Positions 54,631 through 64,000 of a stretch of 64,000 nt of DNA are shown in pieces. The position numbers and the translations under genes are program-made. The notes under the pieces were generated by a model that did not search any database, had not been told where the DNA came from, and was given only the letters and a program-made list of their open reading frames with translations. The stretch's first letter is position 1. Each line of letters opens with the position of its first letter. Source of the DNA: Chrysophaeum taylorii (lineage: Eukaryota; Sar; Pelagophyceae; Pelagomonadales; Pelagomonadaceae); contig JAQMWT010000421.1 of assembly GCA_029834535.1 (NCBI GenBank), positions 124,001-188,000 on the forward strand, written 5' to 3'.

Positions 54631-55671
54631 CGTCCGCTGAGAAGACTCAGGACATACCTCAAGTCACTTCAAGTATCCAATCGGTGGTACGTTAGGATCC
54701 ACCAAAATCTGCTGACACTGTGACAGCACGCGTGGTCCGCCGTGGACAGGGTCGGATAAGAAAGTTCGTACGAGCCGTTAACTATGTTTCAGTTTGTACT
54801 AAGACATACTCAACGGATCGCTGAGCTATGTTCATTTGTACTCAAGCAGTATGTGCCGCCACGCCGCGAGATCGTCGCGATGGAACTAGTCCCCATAGTG
54901 AAGTCGGCATCCTTTCGTCCCCTCACGCAAAAAAAGGAAAAAGCCCACGCGTTGTAGGACCCGTCGTTGCGGCGCGGGCTAGTCTCGTTTTCTTATCCGA
55001 CCCTACCGTGGAGGCGGCCTTATTATTCGAATAATAAGCGTGCAAAAAACCTGCCGAGTTGAATCAAGAATGGTGAGAACAGTGAACGCGAAGCCAACAA
55101 GCTATCTAACTATAGGCCACCCAGCTCATGGGGAGTAGGCTACTATTCCCTGCGCCGTGGCGCGTGGGCGCAAAGAACGGTCGGAATAATCGTCCACAAG
55201 AGGCGAGCGAGCTGGGGGTGCACGTGAACATCACGTGCGTCTGTAATCCCCGCCATGGGGCTATATACGTAACACGCACGGCACCTTCTCGAGCGGTGAT
55301 GTGCCTGCCGGCCCCGTCCGCCCCTACGTGTGCGAATCGAAGAATGGCGCGACGCGCATCATGGCGTCTGTCTATTCTTGTGGACAGACGCACGGAAGGG
55401 GGGCACAGCACAACATGGCCGGCGCGACGCGCGCAAGGTGGGTTTGCGACGACGATGGGGAGTGAAGGGTCGAGAGGGTGGCGTGGCTTAGGAAACCAAG
55501 AGGGCGAGGACCAATATTGAAACGGTAACGGGCAGCGGCGTGTCCGGAAAGAAGGAAGGCACAAAGGGAAGGCACTTCAGTGAATAGTGGCGGAAAGGAT
55601 AAGGGAGCACATCGACGCAGTTTAGATCGGCATCGAATAAAGAAGAAAGAGGCGCGCTTTCATCATCAAGC
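54631..55671. other. Intergenic stretch
   Basis: No supported gene; short open frames only. It must hold the promoter of the LRRIQ-type gene and the 3' end of SBPase, both on the minus strand. Confidence 0.55.
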
Positions 55672-56837
55672 TTACTCGATCATGCAGATCATCTCATTGA
55701 AGCGCTCGACTTCGTTCGTGGAGCCGATACAGAGAGCGGTGCGTTGGTCGACCGCGTTAATGACAACGTCGAGAACAGAGCCGCCGGAGACGCCGTCCGA
55801 GGTCAAGCCGCCAGCCTTCTCGACGAGGTTGCCAAAGGGCGCAGCTTCGAACGCGAGGCGAAGCTTAGCGGGGGAAGCGGGCGAGGTCGGGTTGGAGAAG
55901 ACGCCCTGCTGCTTGGTGAACTGTTGGTAGACGTCGGGGACGAGACCGCCCGAGTACCGCAGCGTGTATCTATTTTCCATGTAGTGGTCGAGCAGCTCCT
56001 TGTAGCCCGGGAGGTCCTGCGCGGCGCGCATGTTTGCCGGCGCGAAAATTTTACAGTCGGGAGAGATCTTGACGCGCGCGCGCGAGCAGATCCAGTCGGC
56101 TTCCTGGCCCTCGGCGCCGTACGTGAACTCGTAGACGCCGTCGTCGAGGGCGACGAGCACGGTCGTACGCGGACCGTAGAGCGCGACGATCGACGTCACT
56201 TGGTCGCGGCCGGTCGCCCCGATGAGGCCCGTCGCCTTGTCCCAGATACCGACGATGGTGCCGACGGCCCAGTTGTTATCGACGATCGAAGAGCCGTCGA
56301 GGGGGTCCCAGCATACGACGAACTGGCCGTCGGGGTTGCACTCCTTGATTTCCGGTTCTTCCTCCGACGCGCCCTCGAGCACGACCGCCGAATTCCGGCA
56401 GGTCTCCCACATAATCTCGTCGGCGATCACGTCCACAGTCAGCTGGACGTCGCCGAACGTGTTGGCCGAGCCCTCGACGGTGACCTGCGTCGCAAGCTTT
56501 CGACGCGGAGGCAAATCACGAGACGTACCAGCGCCGTACGGAGCGCTTCCGTGATGCGAGCGACGGCATCGAGCATTTCGTTCACAACCGTCGAGAGCTT
56601 CTCGTCCTTGCACTTCTCTTTCAAGATGTACTCGAGCGCGTCGTAGCTCTCCTGCTTCTCGGCGGTCGTGTAGAAGCTCGTGTGGGAGGCGCCGTAGGCC
56701 GCGTCGTCGGTGGCGGGGCCTTCGGTTTCCTCGGTCGTCGATCGAGCGACGGGCGCCACGCGCCGCGCGCCCATCATCGACGGCGCGATGAGCGCGCACG
56801 CCCCGGAAACCAGCGCCGCGAGCAACACCTTCATCAT
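55672..56837 (-). CDS. SBPase: Sedoheptulose-1,7-bisphosphatase, plastid
   Basis: Calvin-cycle enzyme that removes the 1-phosphate from sedoheptulose-1,7-bisphosphate, committing carbon to ribulose regeneration in the stroma. Two exons (56529-56837 and 55672-56484) give about 373 residues. The 44-base intron (56485-56528, GTACGT to GACGCAG) joins EALRTAL to VTVEGSANTFGDVQL in phase 0. Signatures: FGDVQLTVDVIADE, the metal site CWDPLDGSSIVDNNW, VGTIVGIWD, TGRDQVTSIVALYGPRTT, YTLRYSGGLVPDVYQQ, LRLAFEAAPFGNLVEKAGG and DQRTALCIGSTNEVERF. The NNWAVGTIVGIW stretch fits SBPase better than fructose-bisphosphatase. The leader MMKVLLAALVSGACA followed by LIAPSMMGARR is a signal peptide plus transit peptide, as expected for a secondary plastid. 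The ATG at 56837 gives this leader. Confidence 0.93.
56485..56528 (-). other. 44-base intron in SBPase
   Basis: GTACGT donor, GACGCAG acceptor, phase 0, no clear polypyrimidine tract. Read-through would shift out of the conserved frame. Confidence 0.9.
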
Positions 56838-56908
56838 ATCTACGTCACTACAGCCGTGGTGCTGGGTGCAGTGACGTTGGTTCGATGGGTGGTTCACCGA
56901 CGTCACAC

Positions 56909-57157
56909 TTACCCTATAATCTGGACCTCGATGGGGTCCTGCGGGGCTTTGACGTGGTGGGCCGCTTTGTCGCCCTTGGGCTCGGAGTAGCGGCCGATGA
57001 TGGAGGCGATCTCACGGACCGTGATCTTGGTAGCGTCCTTGCCCTCGGACTTGAGTTTGGCGACGGCCATGGGCGCCAGGTCGAGTAGACTGACCTGAGC
57101 AAAAACAAGGTCCCAGATCGATCGCCTTTGGCGCTGCCGCCTGTGTGGAGGTAGCAT
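56909..57157 (-). CDS. Small protein or last exon, unrecognised
   Basis: Conserved-looking C-terminal sequence: MAVAKLKSEGKDATKITVRE, then IASIIGRYSEPKGDKAAHHV and KAPQDPIEVQIIG before the stop. Codon choice is as GC-rich as in the neighbours. Three readings are possible: an 82-residue protein from the ATG at 57157; a 55-residue one from the internal ATG within LAPMAVAK; or a 3' exon beginning VSLLDL after a TTTGCTCAG acceptor. The acceptor lacks the GCAG ending used elsewhere in the window. The copia insertion only 121 bases upstream of the ATG at 57157 may have cut it from its promoter or from an upstream exon. About 70 bases upstream of SBPase on the same strand. No family recognised. Confidence 0.45.
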   Translation of the reverse strand: MLPPHRRQRQRRSIWDLVFAQVSLLDLAPMAVAKLKSEGKDATKITVREIASIIGRYSEPKGDKAAHHVKAPQDPIEVQIIG

Positions 57158-57277
57158 CACGGACGTCTGTTCGGTGGTCTTCTCGTCTCTAGAAGTCTCG
57201 ATTAATAAGCCGAGTTCTTATCTGAGAATTAATTAATTTATTTAATTAATTAATTATATAATAATAATTAAATAATA

Positions 57278-57282
57278 TATAA
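57278..57282. repeat. Target-site duplication of the copia element, left
   Basis: TATAA directly before the left LTR; the same five bases follow the right LTR at 61766-61770. Confidence 0.85.
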
Positions 57283-57378
57283 TGTGAAGAAGCTATGACA
57301 CTTACCCCTGCACCACGTATCCAGTATCCTTACGTCTTTCTCTTATCGCTAGTCTAACGCCTCATACCATTCGTAACA
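57283..57378 (+). repeat. Left LTR of copia element
   Basis: 96 bases, starting TGTGAAGAAG and ending TTCGTAACA. Identical to 61670-61765 as read by eye. Confidence 0.93.
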
Positions 57379-57393
57379 TGGTAGCAGCTGGTG
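57379..57393 (+). promoter_or_regulatory. Probable primer-binding site of copia element
   Basis: TGGTAGCAGCTGGTG follows the left LTR with no gap and starts with TGG, as expected for pairing with a tRNA CCA end. Primer tRNA not identified. Confidence 0.55.
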
Positions 57394-57848
57394 TCCGTCA
57401 CGGTCACACGACCGCTTGACTTCCCGGACAACAGCGACTCCTCCTCGGCTTCAGTTCATTGCTACGTGTTCGGTTCGTTATCGTTTATCATGTCCTCGAT
57501 CGAAATTAAGGATAGCAAGCTTTCGCAAAAACTCGATGCTTTCAGTGGTGAGCGACATCTTTTTCACCAATGGACCCGGCGCCTGGAAAACATGATCATT
57601 TCCACCGGTGATCGCATTATCTTGACCACTGACACTTGGACTAGCATTTCCGCTTCTGGCTGCTCTGAAGAAGACTTTCGCGTCAAGCAACAACGTTGAT
57701 ATCCATGACAACCGCGACATGAACTTCACGCGACTTTACAAGCGCATTACCGATGTCTACATGGGCCGTGGGGATTGCGTAGTGAACTTCCTCAACAAGT
57801 TCATCATCGGAGTATACAAGTTGCTCAGCATTGTACCTATTTCGCACC

Positions 57849-57926
57849 GATGAATGTGGTTCTACCCTTGAGAAGTTCAACAACAACGATGAATGTGGTT
57901 CTACCCTTGAGAAGTTCAACAACAAT
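57849..57926 (+). repeat. Tandem 39-base duplication inside copia element
   Basis: Two adjacent 39-base copies starting GATGAATGTGGTTCTACC, nearly identical. Confidence 0.85.
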
Positions 57927-59698
57927 CAATTTCGATGGCATGCACAACCACTTCCGCCGCGCTATCCGCCGCGTCGTCAGCCACGACTTCAGACTCTTCC
58001 AACTGACCTACCCTAGACGCTCCCCTTTCCCAACAACCTGGCTCTACTCGATTCCGACGCACTACCCGATGTCTTTTTGGCGGCTGCAAGGATTACTTTA
58101 AGGGGGACTGCCGCAAGTTTCAAAGTTCCTAGCTATTCCACGACAACGCCCTACCCACCATCGCCGTTCTTCTCAACAGCGCAGCACTTTCAAGATAATT
58201 CCAAGTCAGCGTGTGTACCGCCGAATGTCTGATGCAAGCACATCAACAGCCCCATCCCACGGAAGCCCCTCGTTTTTGTTTTTAGCTCCCATTGCACAGG
58301 CGCCTCGTTCTGTATTTTCCCCTCGTCGTTGCTCCTCTCCTCGTTCTGTCTTTTCCCCTCGTCGTTGCTCCCCTCCTCGTTCTGTATTTCGCCTATTCGT
58401 TGCTCCACTCCCCGTTGTACATTTTCAGCTATTCGTCGATCCACTCCTCGTTGTGCTTGTCGGTTTTGGTAAAACCAGCGAATCACGTTCCATCGCTCAT
58501 TTCACCTGCCACAACTAAGCTGTGCCTGTCAATTTTTCGCGTGCGCATTTTTCGTGCTTCCTATGTGGTTGGATCGCTTATCTTCGGGATCCTGGACAAA
58601 CGCTTCTTTGCTGTGTGATTTGTGGTTCTCCTTCACGCACTTTTTCGCCGCTTTTCTGACCTTTAAAATTCGGTTTTGCTATCGACGTGAATTCCGTGCT
58701 CAGCACCCGCGACGCTATCTGCAATGTTCTTACGTGCCACTGCGACGCTATCTGCAAGCTATCTGCAACGTTCTTACGTGCCACAACTGTTTTGCCACTG
58801 TCGCCAACTTCTGCCGCAGTCTATTCGAGTATGACGAGCGAAGCTCGCCGCTTGCTCCTCCAACGTTGGCCCATATGGCAATTTCGTTCTTGCGACTGCG
58901 AAAACGGGCCACTTTCTTATCTGTCACAGCAGGCTGGCATACAGCAGCCTGGTCTACCTGTGTTCGTTCCTTACACCGCTGGCGCGTCCGAAGTCTTCCA
59001 TCTTCGCGTACAGGACGCGGTCGTGCCCATGGCAACTTGCTCGCGCCACAACAACCAAACACCCAACGTTCGCATCAACCCTGTTTACGCCTGTTTTTGC
59101 TTCTGTCGACTCCAACCATCGTCATAACCTGGTCACCATGCACCATGCAACCTATCTGCCCAAAGGCAACGTTCTCATCAGACGTCTGGTACACCGCCAT
59201 CATATGTACCAGCCTGTGTTTCCGCTATCTTTGCCCCGCTGCGACAATCGTCTAACGCTCGTCTAAGGCACGTCATCCCAGGCACTTTTGTCGCTATTGT
59301 TCTTCAGACCTCGATTTTGCTGACAGTTTCACTTACCGATTTCCTGCAATGTCAACCACCGAAGGAACTTCAACGTTGTTCTGACTTTCTCGAATCACGC
59401 TTCCAAGCTCTCGTCTATTGTTCCCCCATTGTCCGCTGTTCTTCCGCTGTTGCCCCCTTGTCCGCTGTTGCCCCCTTGCCCCCTGTGTTTGATGAGAATG
59501 CGCCGGTTTCACTGGGACTGATCACCCCATCACGTGAACCGACCATTCTACGAGCTCGAGAGAAAAGTACAAAAGAGCACCAAAGAGAGAAAACAACAGA
59601 AAGTGCACAACAAAGTCGCGCCAAACGGAGCCGACCGCGCAAAGTCGACCAACCAACAAACTTTTTTTTTGCGGGCCATTCTGTTTCATCCTGTCACA

Positions 59699-59761
59699 AT
59701 GTTGATACGGGCCATTCTGATGTTGATACGGGCCATTCTGATGTCGATACGGGCCATTCTG
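59699..59761 (+). repeat. Three 21-base tandem units inside copia element
   Basis: ATGTTGATACGGGCCATTCTG three times in a row, the third with one substitution. Confidence 0.9.
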
Positions 59762-61506
59762 TTTCCTCCTGTCACGATGTTGATTCTGTTTCCTCTGTCG
59801 CTTCTGTTTCCCCCTGTAACTCCTTGTATGTCTCTTCTGTTAGCTTTTGTTTGTTAGTTCATTAGGTCTTCCTTCCCCTTTGTTTAGCTAACACCCTTGT
59901 TGATCCTCATGCACACGTTTATTACTCTGCTTCCGAAGAAATGTCTCAGTATCAGACCTTGACGAAACGACTATCCGACCAATCCTAAGCGTCCTGGCTG
60001 GTTGCAAGCCATCGCTAAAGAATACAGCTCTCTTGGTCAGCTTGGTTGCTGGGATGTTATGCGCCTTCCTTCGACGTTTTCTGGCAACATTTGTACCCTC
60101 AAGTGGATCCTCCGCAAGAAGTATGATTCTGGCCGCTTCAAATCGTACAAGGCTCGCCTTGTCGTCCGCGGTTACACCCAGGTTCACGGCATTGATTATC
60201 ATGACACCTACTCACCGGTTGCCAACATCGTCACGATCCGTTTCTTTCTGACCTTTGTCGCTGTTCATGACTGGGATTTGCACAAGCTGGATGTCAGCTC
60301 CGCTTTTATTCAAGCTCCCATTGACGAAGACATCTATGTCTGGCCACCCGAAGGCTATGCTCCTCGCCAACCCACCGATGGTTCCAAAATCGTTTACAAG
60401 CTCCGTCGCTCTTGGTATGGTTGCAAACACGCTTGTCGCAATTGGTGGCTTTATTTGGTACGCTTCCTTCTCAATGATTGTGGCTTCGTCCGCGGATCTG
60501 GTGACACTTGCCATTACAAGCTCGTCCTCAATTCTACCGTGGTCCTCCGTCTTGTTTTAGTCGTTGATGATCTTCTTGTGGCGCACCCTCGTCATTGCAT
60601 TGGCCATTACCAAGCCTTTTTCCTCCGTTTCCGCGCTTTCACTGACGTCAATGAACTCGACCTCACCTCTTACATTGGTCTTCGCATTACGCGTGTCCCT
60701 TTTCGCCGTATTGTTGGCTGTGTCTTCTTCATCTCCATCATGACTCGCCCTGATATCACTTGGTCCGTCAATCAGTGTGCGCGTTTTTCCCACAATCCTG
60801 GTAAACCCCACTGGCACGCTTGGCACGCTTTATCCCACACTCTGCGTTATCTCAACGGTACTCAGGATCTTGCCCTTGTTCCTGGTCGCGATTCTACCCT
60901 TCGTCTCTGTGGTTATTCCGACTCCCGCTGGGCCGACGACCCTGATGACCGCCACTCCACAACTGTTTCTTTGTTTTCTCTGCTGGCTCTATGATCGCCT
61001 ACTGCTCCCGATCGCAGTACTTACTTGCTCGCTCTTCTTTTGTTGCTGGCTCTATATAGCCTACTGCTCCCGCTCGCAATACTTACTTGATCGTTCTTCT
61101 TTCGAAGCTGAATTGCTTGCTCTTTACGCTGCTACTGCTGAGCTCTCTTGGCTTCTCAAACTTTTTGATGACTTTGATCTCCCTCGTCACACGGTCCCAA
61201 TGTATGTTGATAATAGCACCACCGTCACCCAAGTTCGTCTCCAATGTCTCACACGGCGCACCCGCCATATTGACATTCGCTTTTACAGTACCGCCGAGTA
61301 CCATCGCAACCGCATCATCGATCTCAAGCACATACCCCGCCTTAACAATCTTAGCGACATTTTCACCCGCAGTACGGAAACTCCTTCCTTCCTCCGGCTT
61401 CGTGCTCGTTACCTCACTTCGTGATCTTCGTCCTGATCTCTGTTGTCTCTTTTTCTTGCCACAATGCCTCTGTGACGTCTTCCTCAAATGTGACGTCTTC
61501 CTCAAA

Positions 61507-61669
61507 GAGGACCTCACTTACCCATTTTTTTTTTTTTCTTTTCCTTCTTTTCCAGCACCTGTGTGAGGACCTCACTTACCCCTTTTTTTTTTCCTTTTCC
61601 TTCTTTTCCAGCACCTGTGTGAGGACCTCACTTACCCCTTTTTTCCTTTTCCTTCTTTTCCAGCACCTG
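61507..61669 (+). repeat. Three pyrimidine-rich tandem units before the right LTR
   Basis: Units of about 58, 56 and 49 bases, each starting GAGGACCTCACTTACCC, followed by a T/C tract and ending near CCAGCACCTG. The last unit ends exactly at the LTR start. Confidence 0.85.
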
Positions 61670-61765
61670 TGTGAAGAAGCTATGACACTTACCCCTGCAC
61701 CACGTATCCAGTATCCTTACGTCTTTCTCTTATCGCTAGTCTAACGCCTCATACCATTCGTAACA
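61670..61765 (+). repeat. Right LTR of copia element
   Basis: 96 bases identical to the left LTR, TG to CA ends. Confidence 0.93.
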
Positions 61766-61770
61766 TATAA
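61766..61770. repeat. Target-site duplication of the copia element, right
   Basis: TATAA, matching 57278-57282. Confidence 0.85.
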
Positions 61771-62072
61771 TAACACGCCGCCTTTGGGGGGGGGGGGGGC
61801 AATTGCGTGTTCTTTTAGTAAGTTTTACACGCAGTCGAAGCTGCGAGTCTTTGCGATTGATTTACTACCTGCGCGTAGAGCGGCCCAAGGCACGTTGTTG
61901 TTTTCGCTCTTAAAAACTACCTGGTACCCACACACCCCGAATTTTAGCAGCGCGCTTGGCTGGTGCTTATAATAATTTCGGGTTTATTACTCTACGCCCG
62001 ACCTCAAGTGCACGTCTGGTTCTGGTCTGGTACATACATGTCTCGGCACCGACGTGTGAGGCGGGGCGATCA
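61771..62072. other. Intergenic stretch downstream of TIM9
   Basis: Contains a G run near 61787-61799 and the 3' flank of TIM9. No gene seen; no obvious upstream exon for the small minus-strand gene on the other side of the copia element. Confidence 0.5.
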
Positions 62073-62453
62073 TCAGCTCTGGCCTGCCGGCGCTTGGGCT
62101 GCTTGGTGCTCAGCAAAGCGGTAGCCGACGCGCTGCGGACAGGCAGTCGCCACAACCACCACGCACGCAGCAAGCACGCACTTACGTACCTGGGTCATCT
62201 TAATGTACTTCTCGGCGCAATTTGCGACGCAAGCCTCCTCCTTGGAGTCCATCGCCTTGGACCGAAAGCTCTGCGCAGGCGCAGCTCACGACGTTTCGGT
62301 TCTGTCCCACGAGATGCTCACCCGTACGCAATCCGTGAAACAGATTTCGACGAGGTTGTTGTACATTCGCAAGCTATCGCGCATCTGCATCGTCTCGAGC
62401 GACCGCATCATTTCCGGCTTCTGGTGCTCGGGGATGTTTGCTAGCGCGTTCAT
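62073..62453 (-). CDS. TIM9: Mitochondrial import chaperone TIM9
   Basis: Small TIM chaperone of the mitochondrial intermembrane space; with TIM10 it escorts hydrophobic precursors to the inner membrane. Three exons (62322-62453, 62190-62270, 62073-62132) give 90 residues, the usual size. The twin CX3C motifs are CFTDC and CVANC. Between and after them come SFRSKAMDSKEEA and EKYIKMTQRVGYRFAEHQA, matching TIM9 rather than TIM8, 10 or 13. Intron 1 (62271-62321, 51 bases, GTGAGC to GCGCAG) and intron 2 (62133-62189, 57 bases, GTACGT to CCGCAG) are both phase 0. The ATG at 62453 is the first in frame. Divergent from the next gene with 257 bases between starts. Confidence 0.94.
62133..62189 (-). 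other. 57-base intron in TIM9
   Basis: GTACGT donor, TCCGCAG acceptor, phase 0; joins KYIKMTQ to RVGYRFAEHQ. Confidence 0.9.
62271..62321 (-). other. 51-base intron in TIM9
   Basis: GTGAGC donor, TGCGCAG acceptor, phase 0; joins CFTDCVR to SFRSKAMDS. A GTACGG six bases upstream is an alternative donor but would break the frame. Confidence 0.85.
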
Positions 62454-62710
62454 CGCGCTCGGGATACACAAAGGGCGAGCCCTTACTTCCGTTCAACGGT
62501 CTCTGAAACCGTTGATTTGGCGTTTGAAACGAAATAATAGCCCCACAACAACAAAACCCTATCGATGCAAATATAGGTAGCAGAACACAACCGGCGTTTT
62601 TTTTTTTGGGGCGCCATGAGAATCATCACCTATGGAAGGCGACCCTGGCTCAGGATCAAGCTGTTGCGGAGGGCTCGGTGCTGAGGCCATCGAATGCGTG
62701 GTTGGCATTG
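62454..62710. promoter_or_regulatory. Divergent promoter region between TIM9 and the CH-domain gene
   Basis: 257 bases between two start codons pointing away from each other, with a T run near 62597-62607. The frame of the CH-domain gene stays open upstream from about 62612 (KATLAQDQAVAEGSVLRPSN), so part of this may be coding. Confidence 0.45.
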
Positions 62711-64000
62711 ATGAGAATGATTGTTTCTGAGTCTCGACGCGCGACGCAGTTGGAAGGCACGCGGACAGTCTGTTCGCAGTGGGTGGACATCGCATCGAAT
62801 GGTCCTTCGACCCAAAGCGAGCAGCAGCAGCAGCGTCGCGGGGTATTGAAGAGGAGCGATACGCTGCTCTGGGAGTGCGAGATGTATGTGCGATGGATTA
62901 ACTCGCGGCTGCGCGAGCGTCGCGAGGCCGGAATGGTCGCTCTCGTCGAGGACCTCGCTACAGATCTCAGGACGGGCGTCGTGCTTTACCATTTGCTCGA
63001 GGCTCTGAGTGGCCAGTCGCTTCGCACGCGCCTCAATGTCCGGGGCACCATGAAGATCCACCACATCAGCAACTTGAACGTGTACTTCGCCGCGCTCCGA
63101 AACGCTGGCGTCAAAACGGTCAACGTCGGTCCCAACGACATCTACGATGGGAACGTCACTTGCATCCTCGGGCTCATGTGGACCAATATCTGCTTCTTTG
63201 CATTGCGGGAGTCAAAGATCGCGCTGCCCGTGGCCGGTGGGAAACGCGACTCGCCAAACAGAAGTAACTCTGCCGGCGCGTCGCGCGACGACGTCCTCGC
63301 TCAACTCCCGATAATGTCAGGCGACGCCGTCGCGGAACCACCCGAAAGCGACGACGAGGATGACCTGGTGACGCTGAAGCGAAGTCTTCTTTACTGGGCC
63401 GACGAATTAACTGTTGGTGCCGAGGAGGTGCGGCCGCTGCCGCGCGATCTGCGATCCGCGTTTCGCGACGGTCGCGTCTTAGCGGCCATGCTTAAGCAGC
63501 TAGATCCGCGAGCTCCCGACTACGACCCTACCGCGAGCCCGGCGGAGAACATGCGACGTTGCTTCGAGCATGCGGAGACGGTATTTGACGTTCCTTTGCT
63601 CGTGGACGCCTCGAAAGCCAATCCCCTCGACGACGAGAAGGCGCTCGTCGCGTACCTGTGCGAGTTCAAGCACTGCGTCGCGCAAAACTCCGTGCCACGG
63701 ACGTTCATGGGGCTGCCGCACGAGTCGGTCGAATCAGATTTTCAAGGCTCGTCGGCGGTCGATATCGACGACGCCGACGACGACGAAATCGCCGCGCCGC
63801 GAGCCGAGGAGCTCGAGTACGAGGCGCTGCAGCGAACGTGCAGTGATTACGAGGACGACGACGACGATAAGTCGCTGGGAAGCATGCAGCACGAGGTTGC
63901 GACGCTGTGCAAGAGTCCGCCGCCGAAACTGCGGAGGCCAGGCGTCGTCCTGGACGGAGACGACCGAGTAGTCGTCGACGAAGGCGACGACCGAGGAGAT
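62711..64000 (+). CDS. Tandem calponin-homology (CH) domain protein, C-terminus cut by window edge
   Basis: 430 codons open to the right edge. CH1 lies at about 50-162: WECEMYVRWINSRLRER, ALVEDLATDLRTGVVLYHLL, HHISNLNVYFAALRNAGVK, NDIYDGNVTCILGLMWTN. CH2 lies at about 222-327: LKRSLLYWADELTVG, LPRDLRSAFRDGRVLAAML, NMRRCFEHAETVFDVPLLV, DEKALVAYLCEFKHCV. Both keep the DGxxL/TGVVL and DE-containing helices of actin-binding type 1 and 2 CH domains, as in alpha-actinin, plectin or filamin. An acidic tail follows (DDADDDEIAAP, EDDDDDKSLG). Spectrin repeats or other downstream domains cannot be seen, so the subfamily is open. The ATG at 62711 is provisional because the frame is open and helical-looking for about 33 codons upstream without another ATG. 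Confidence 0.85.
   Translation, partial: MRMIVSESRRATQLEGTRTVCSQWVDIASNGPSTQSEQQQQRRGVLKRSDTLLWECEMYVRWINSRLRERREAGMVALVEDLATDLRTGVVLYHLLEALSGQSLRTRLNVRGTMKIHHISNLNVYFAALRNAGVKTVNVGPNDIYDGNVTCILGLMWTNICFFALRESKIALPVAGGKRDSPNRSNSAGASRDDVLAQLPIMSGDAVAEPPESDDEDDLVTLKRSLLYWADELTVGAEEVRPLPRDLRSAFRDGRVLAAMLKQLDPRAPDYDPTASPAENMRRCFEHAETVFDVPLLVDASKANPLDDEKALVAYLCEFKHCVAQNSVPRTFMGLPHESVESDFQGSSAVDIDDADDDEIAAPRAEELEYEALQRTCSDYEDDDDDKSLGSMQHEVATLCKSPPPKLRRPGVVLDGDDRVVVDEGDDRGD

Larger units (their letters stand above)
57283..61765 (+). mobile_element. Ty1/copia-type LTR element (fossil, broken), recently inserted
   Basis: About 4.5 kb, plus strand, flanked by TATAA duplications and identical 96-base LTRs. 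Parts: a possible primer-binding site starting TGGTAGCAGC right after the left LTR; a gag-like start near 57.5 kb (KLSQKLDAFSGERHLFHQW); reverse transcriptase about 60.0-60.7 kb (KARLVVRGYTQVHGIDYHDT, KLDVSSAFIQAPIDEDIYV, VLVVDDLLVA); and RNase H about 61.08-61.42 kb (EAELLALYAATAELSW, YVDNSTTV, RTRHIDIRF). The middle third does not read as an integrase and holds tandem repeats. The body is broken in many places, yet the LTRs are identical, so the last move was recent and probably powered by a relative. Confidence 0.9.

Noticed and set aside
55744-56646. 300-codon plus-strand frame
   Set aside because: Antisense of SBPase, which matches its family throughout.
1-64000. Search by eye for tRNA, rRNA or snRNA genes
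   Set aside because: No A-box/B-box pair or rRNA signature was seen. A covariance-model scan would be needed to exclude them.

Overview
The window looks like nuclear DNA of a photosynthetic stramenopile (ochrophyte), possibly a pelagophyte-like alga. The coding regions are GC-rich and mostly intronless, or carry very short GT-AG introns (38 to 58 bases, one of 175). A plastid-type lipoamide dehydrogenase and a sedoheptulose-bisphosphatase both begin with a signal peptide followed by a Leu-x-Ala-Pro-Ser start. This resembles the ASAFAP-type bipartite leader used to enter a secondary plastid. IFT38 and an LRRIQ-type protein suggest a life stage with flagella. The taxonomic call is inference.

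Layout. 1-16.1 kb is gene-dense: IFT38/CLUAP1 (-, runs off the left edge), NAD(P)HX dehydratase (-), an unknown coiled-coil protein (+), an MLO-like membrane protein fused to four EF-hands (-), a 1373-residue multi-PHD chromatin protein (+) and lipoamide dehydrogenase (+). 16.1-23.9 kb has no convincing gene, only short coding-like relics. 23.9-29.6 kb holds a two-exon His/Cys-rich protein (-), RNA polymerase III subunit RPC8 (+), a decayed hAT transposon and a sulfotransferase-like protein (+). 29.8-46.9 kb holds two Ty3/gypsy-type LTR elements, one on each strand, side by side. 46.9-49.6 kb is intergenic. 49.6-57.1 kb holds an LRR/IQ coiled-coil protein, SBPase and a small unknown gene, all on the minus strand. 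57.3-61.8 kb is a Ty1/copia-type element with identical LTRs and a clear 5-base target duplication. 62.1-64 kb holds TIM9 (-) and a tandem calponin-homology protein (+, runs off the right edge).

The most interesting observation is that both Ty3-type elements carry a C5-cytosine DNA methyltransferase-like domain between protease and reverse transcriptase. In the plus-strand copy its motifs I, IV, VI, VIII and X can be picked out. Because two diverged copies share it, the domain looks like a stable part of the family rather than a one-off capture. Both are treated here as fossils.

Other points worth a second look: the MLO/EF-hand fusion (a plant-type membrane protein with its own calcium sensor), the uniform GCAG 3' splice sites of the tiny introns, the recently inserted copia element whose body is worn, and a seven-copy AGTAAGTTC array beside the first Ty3 element that encloses a repeat also found near position 1500. 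All calls were made by reading the sequence; no database search was run.
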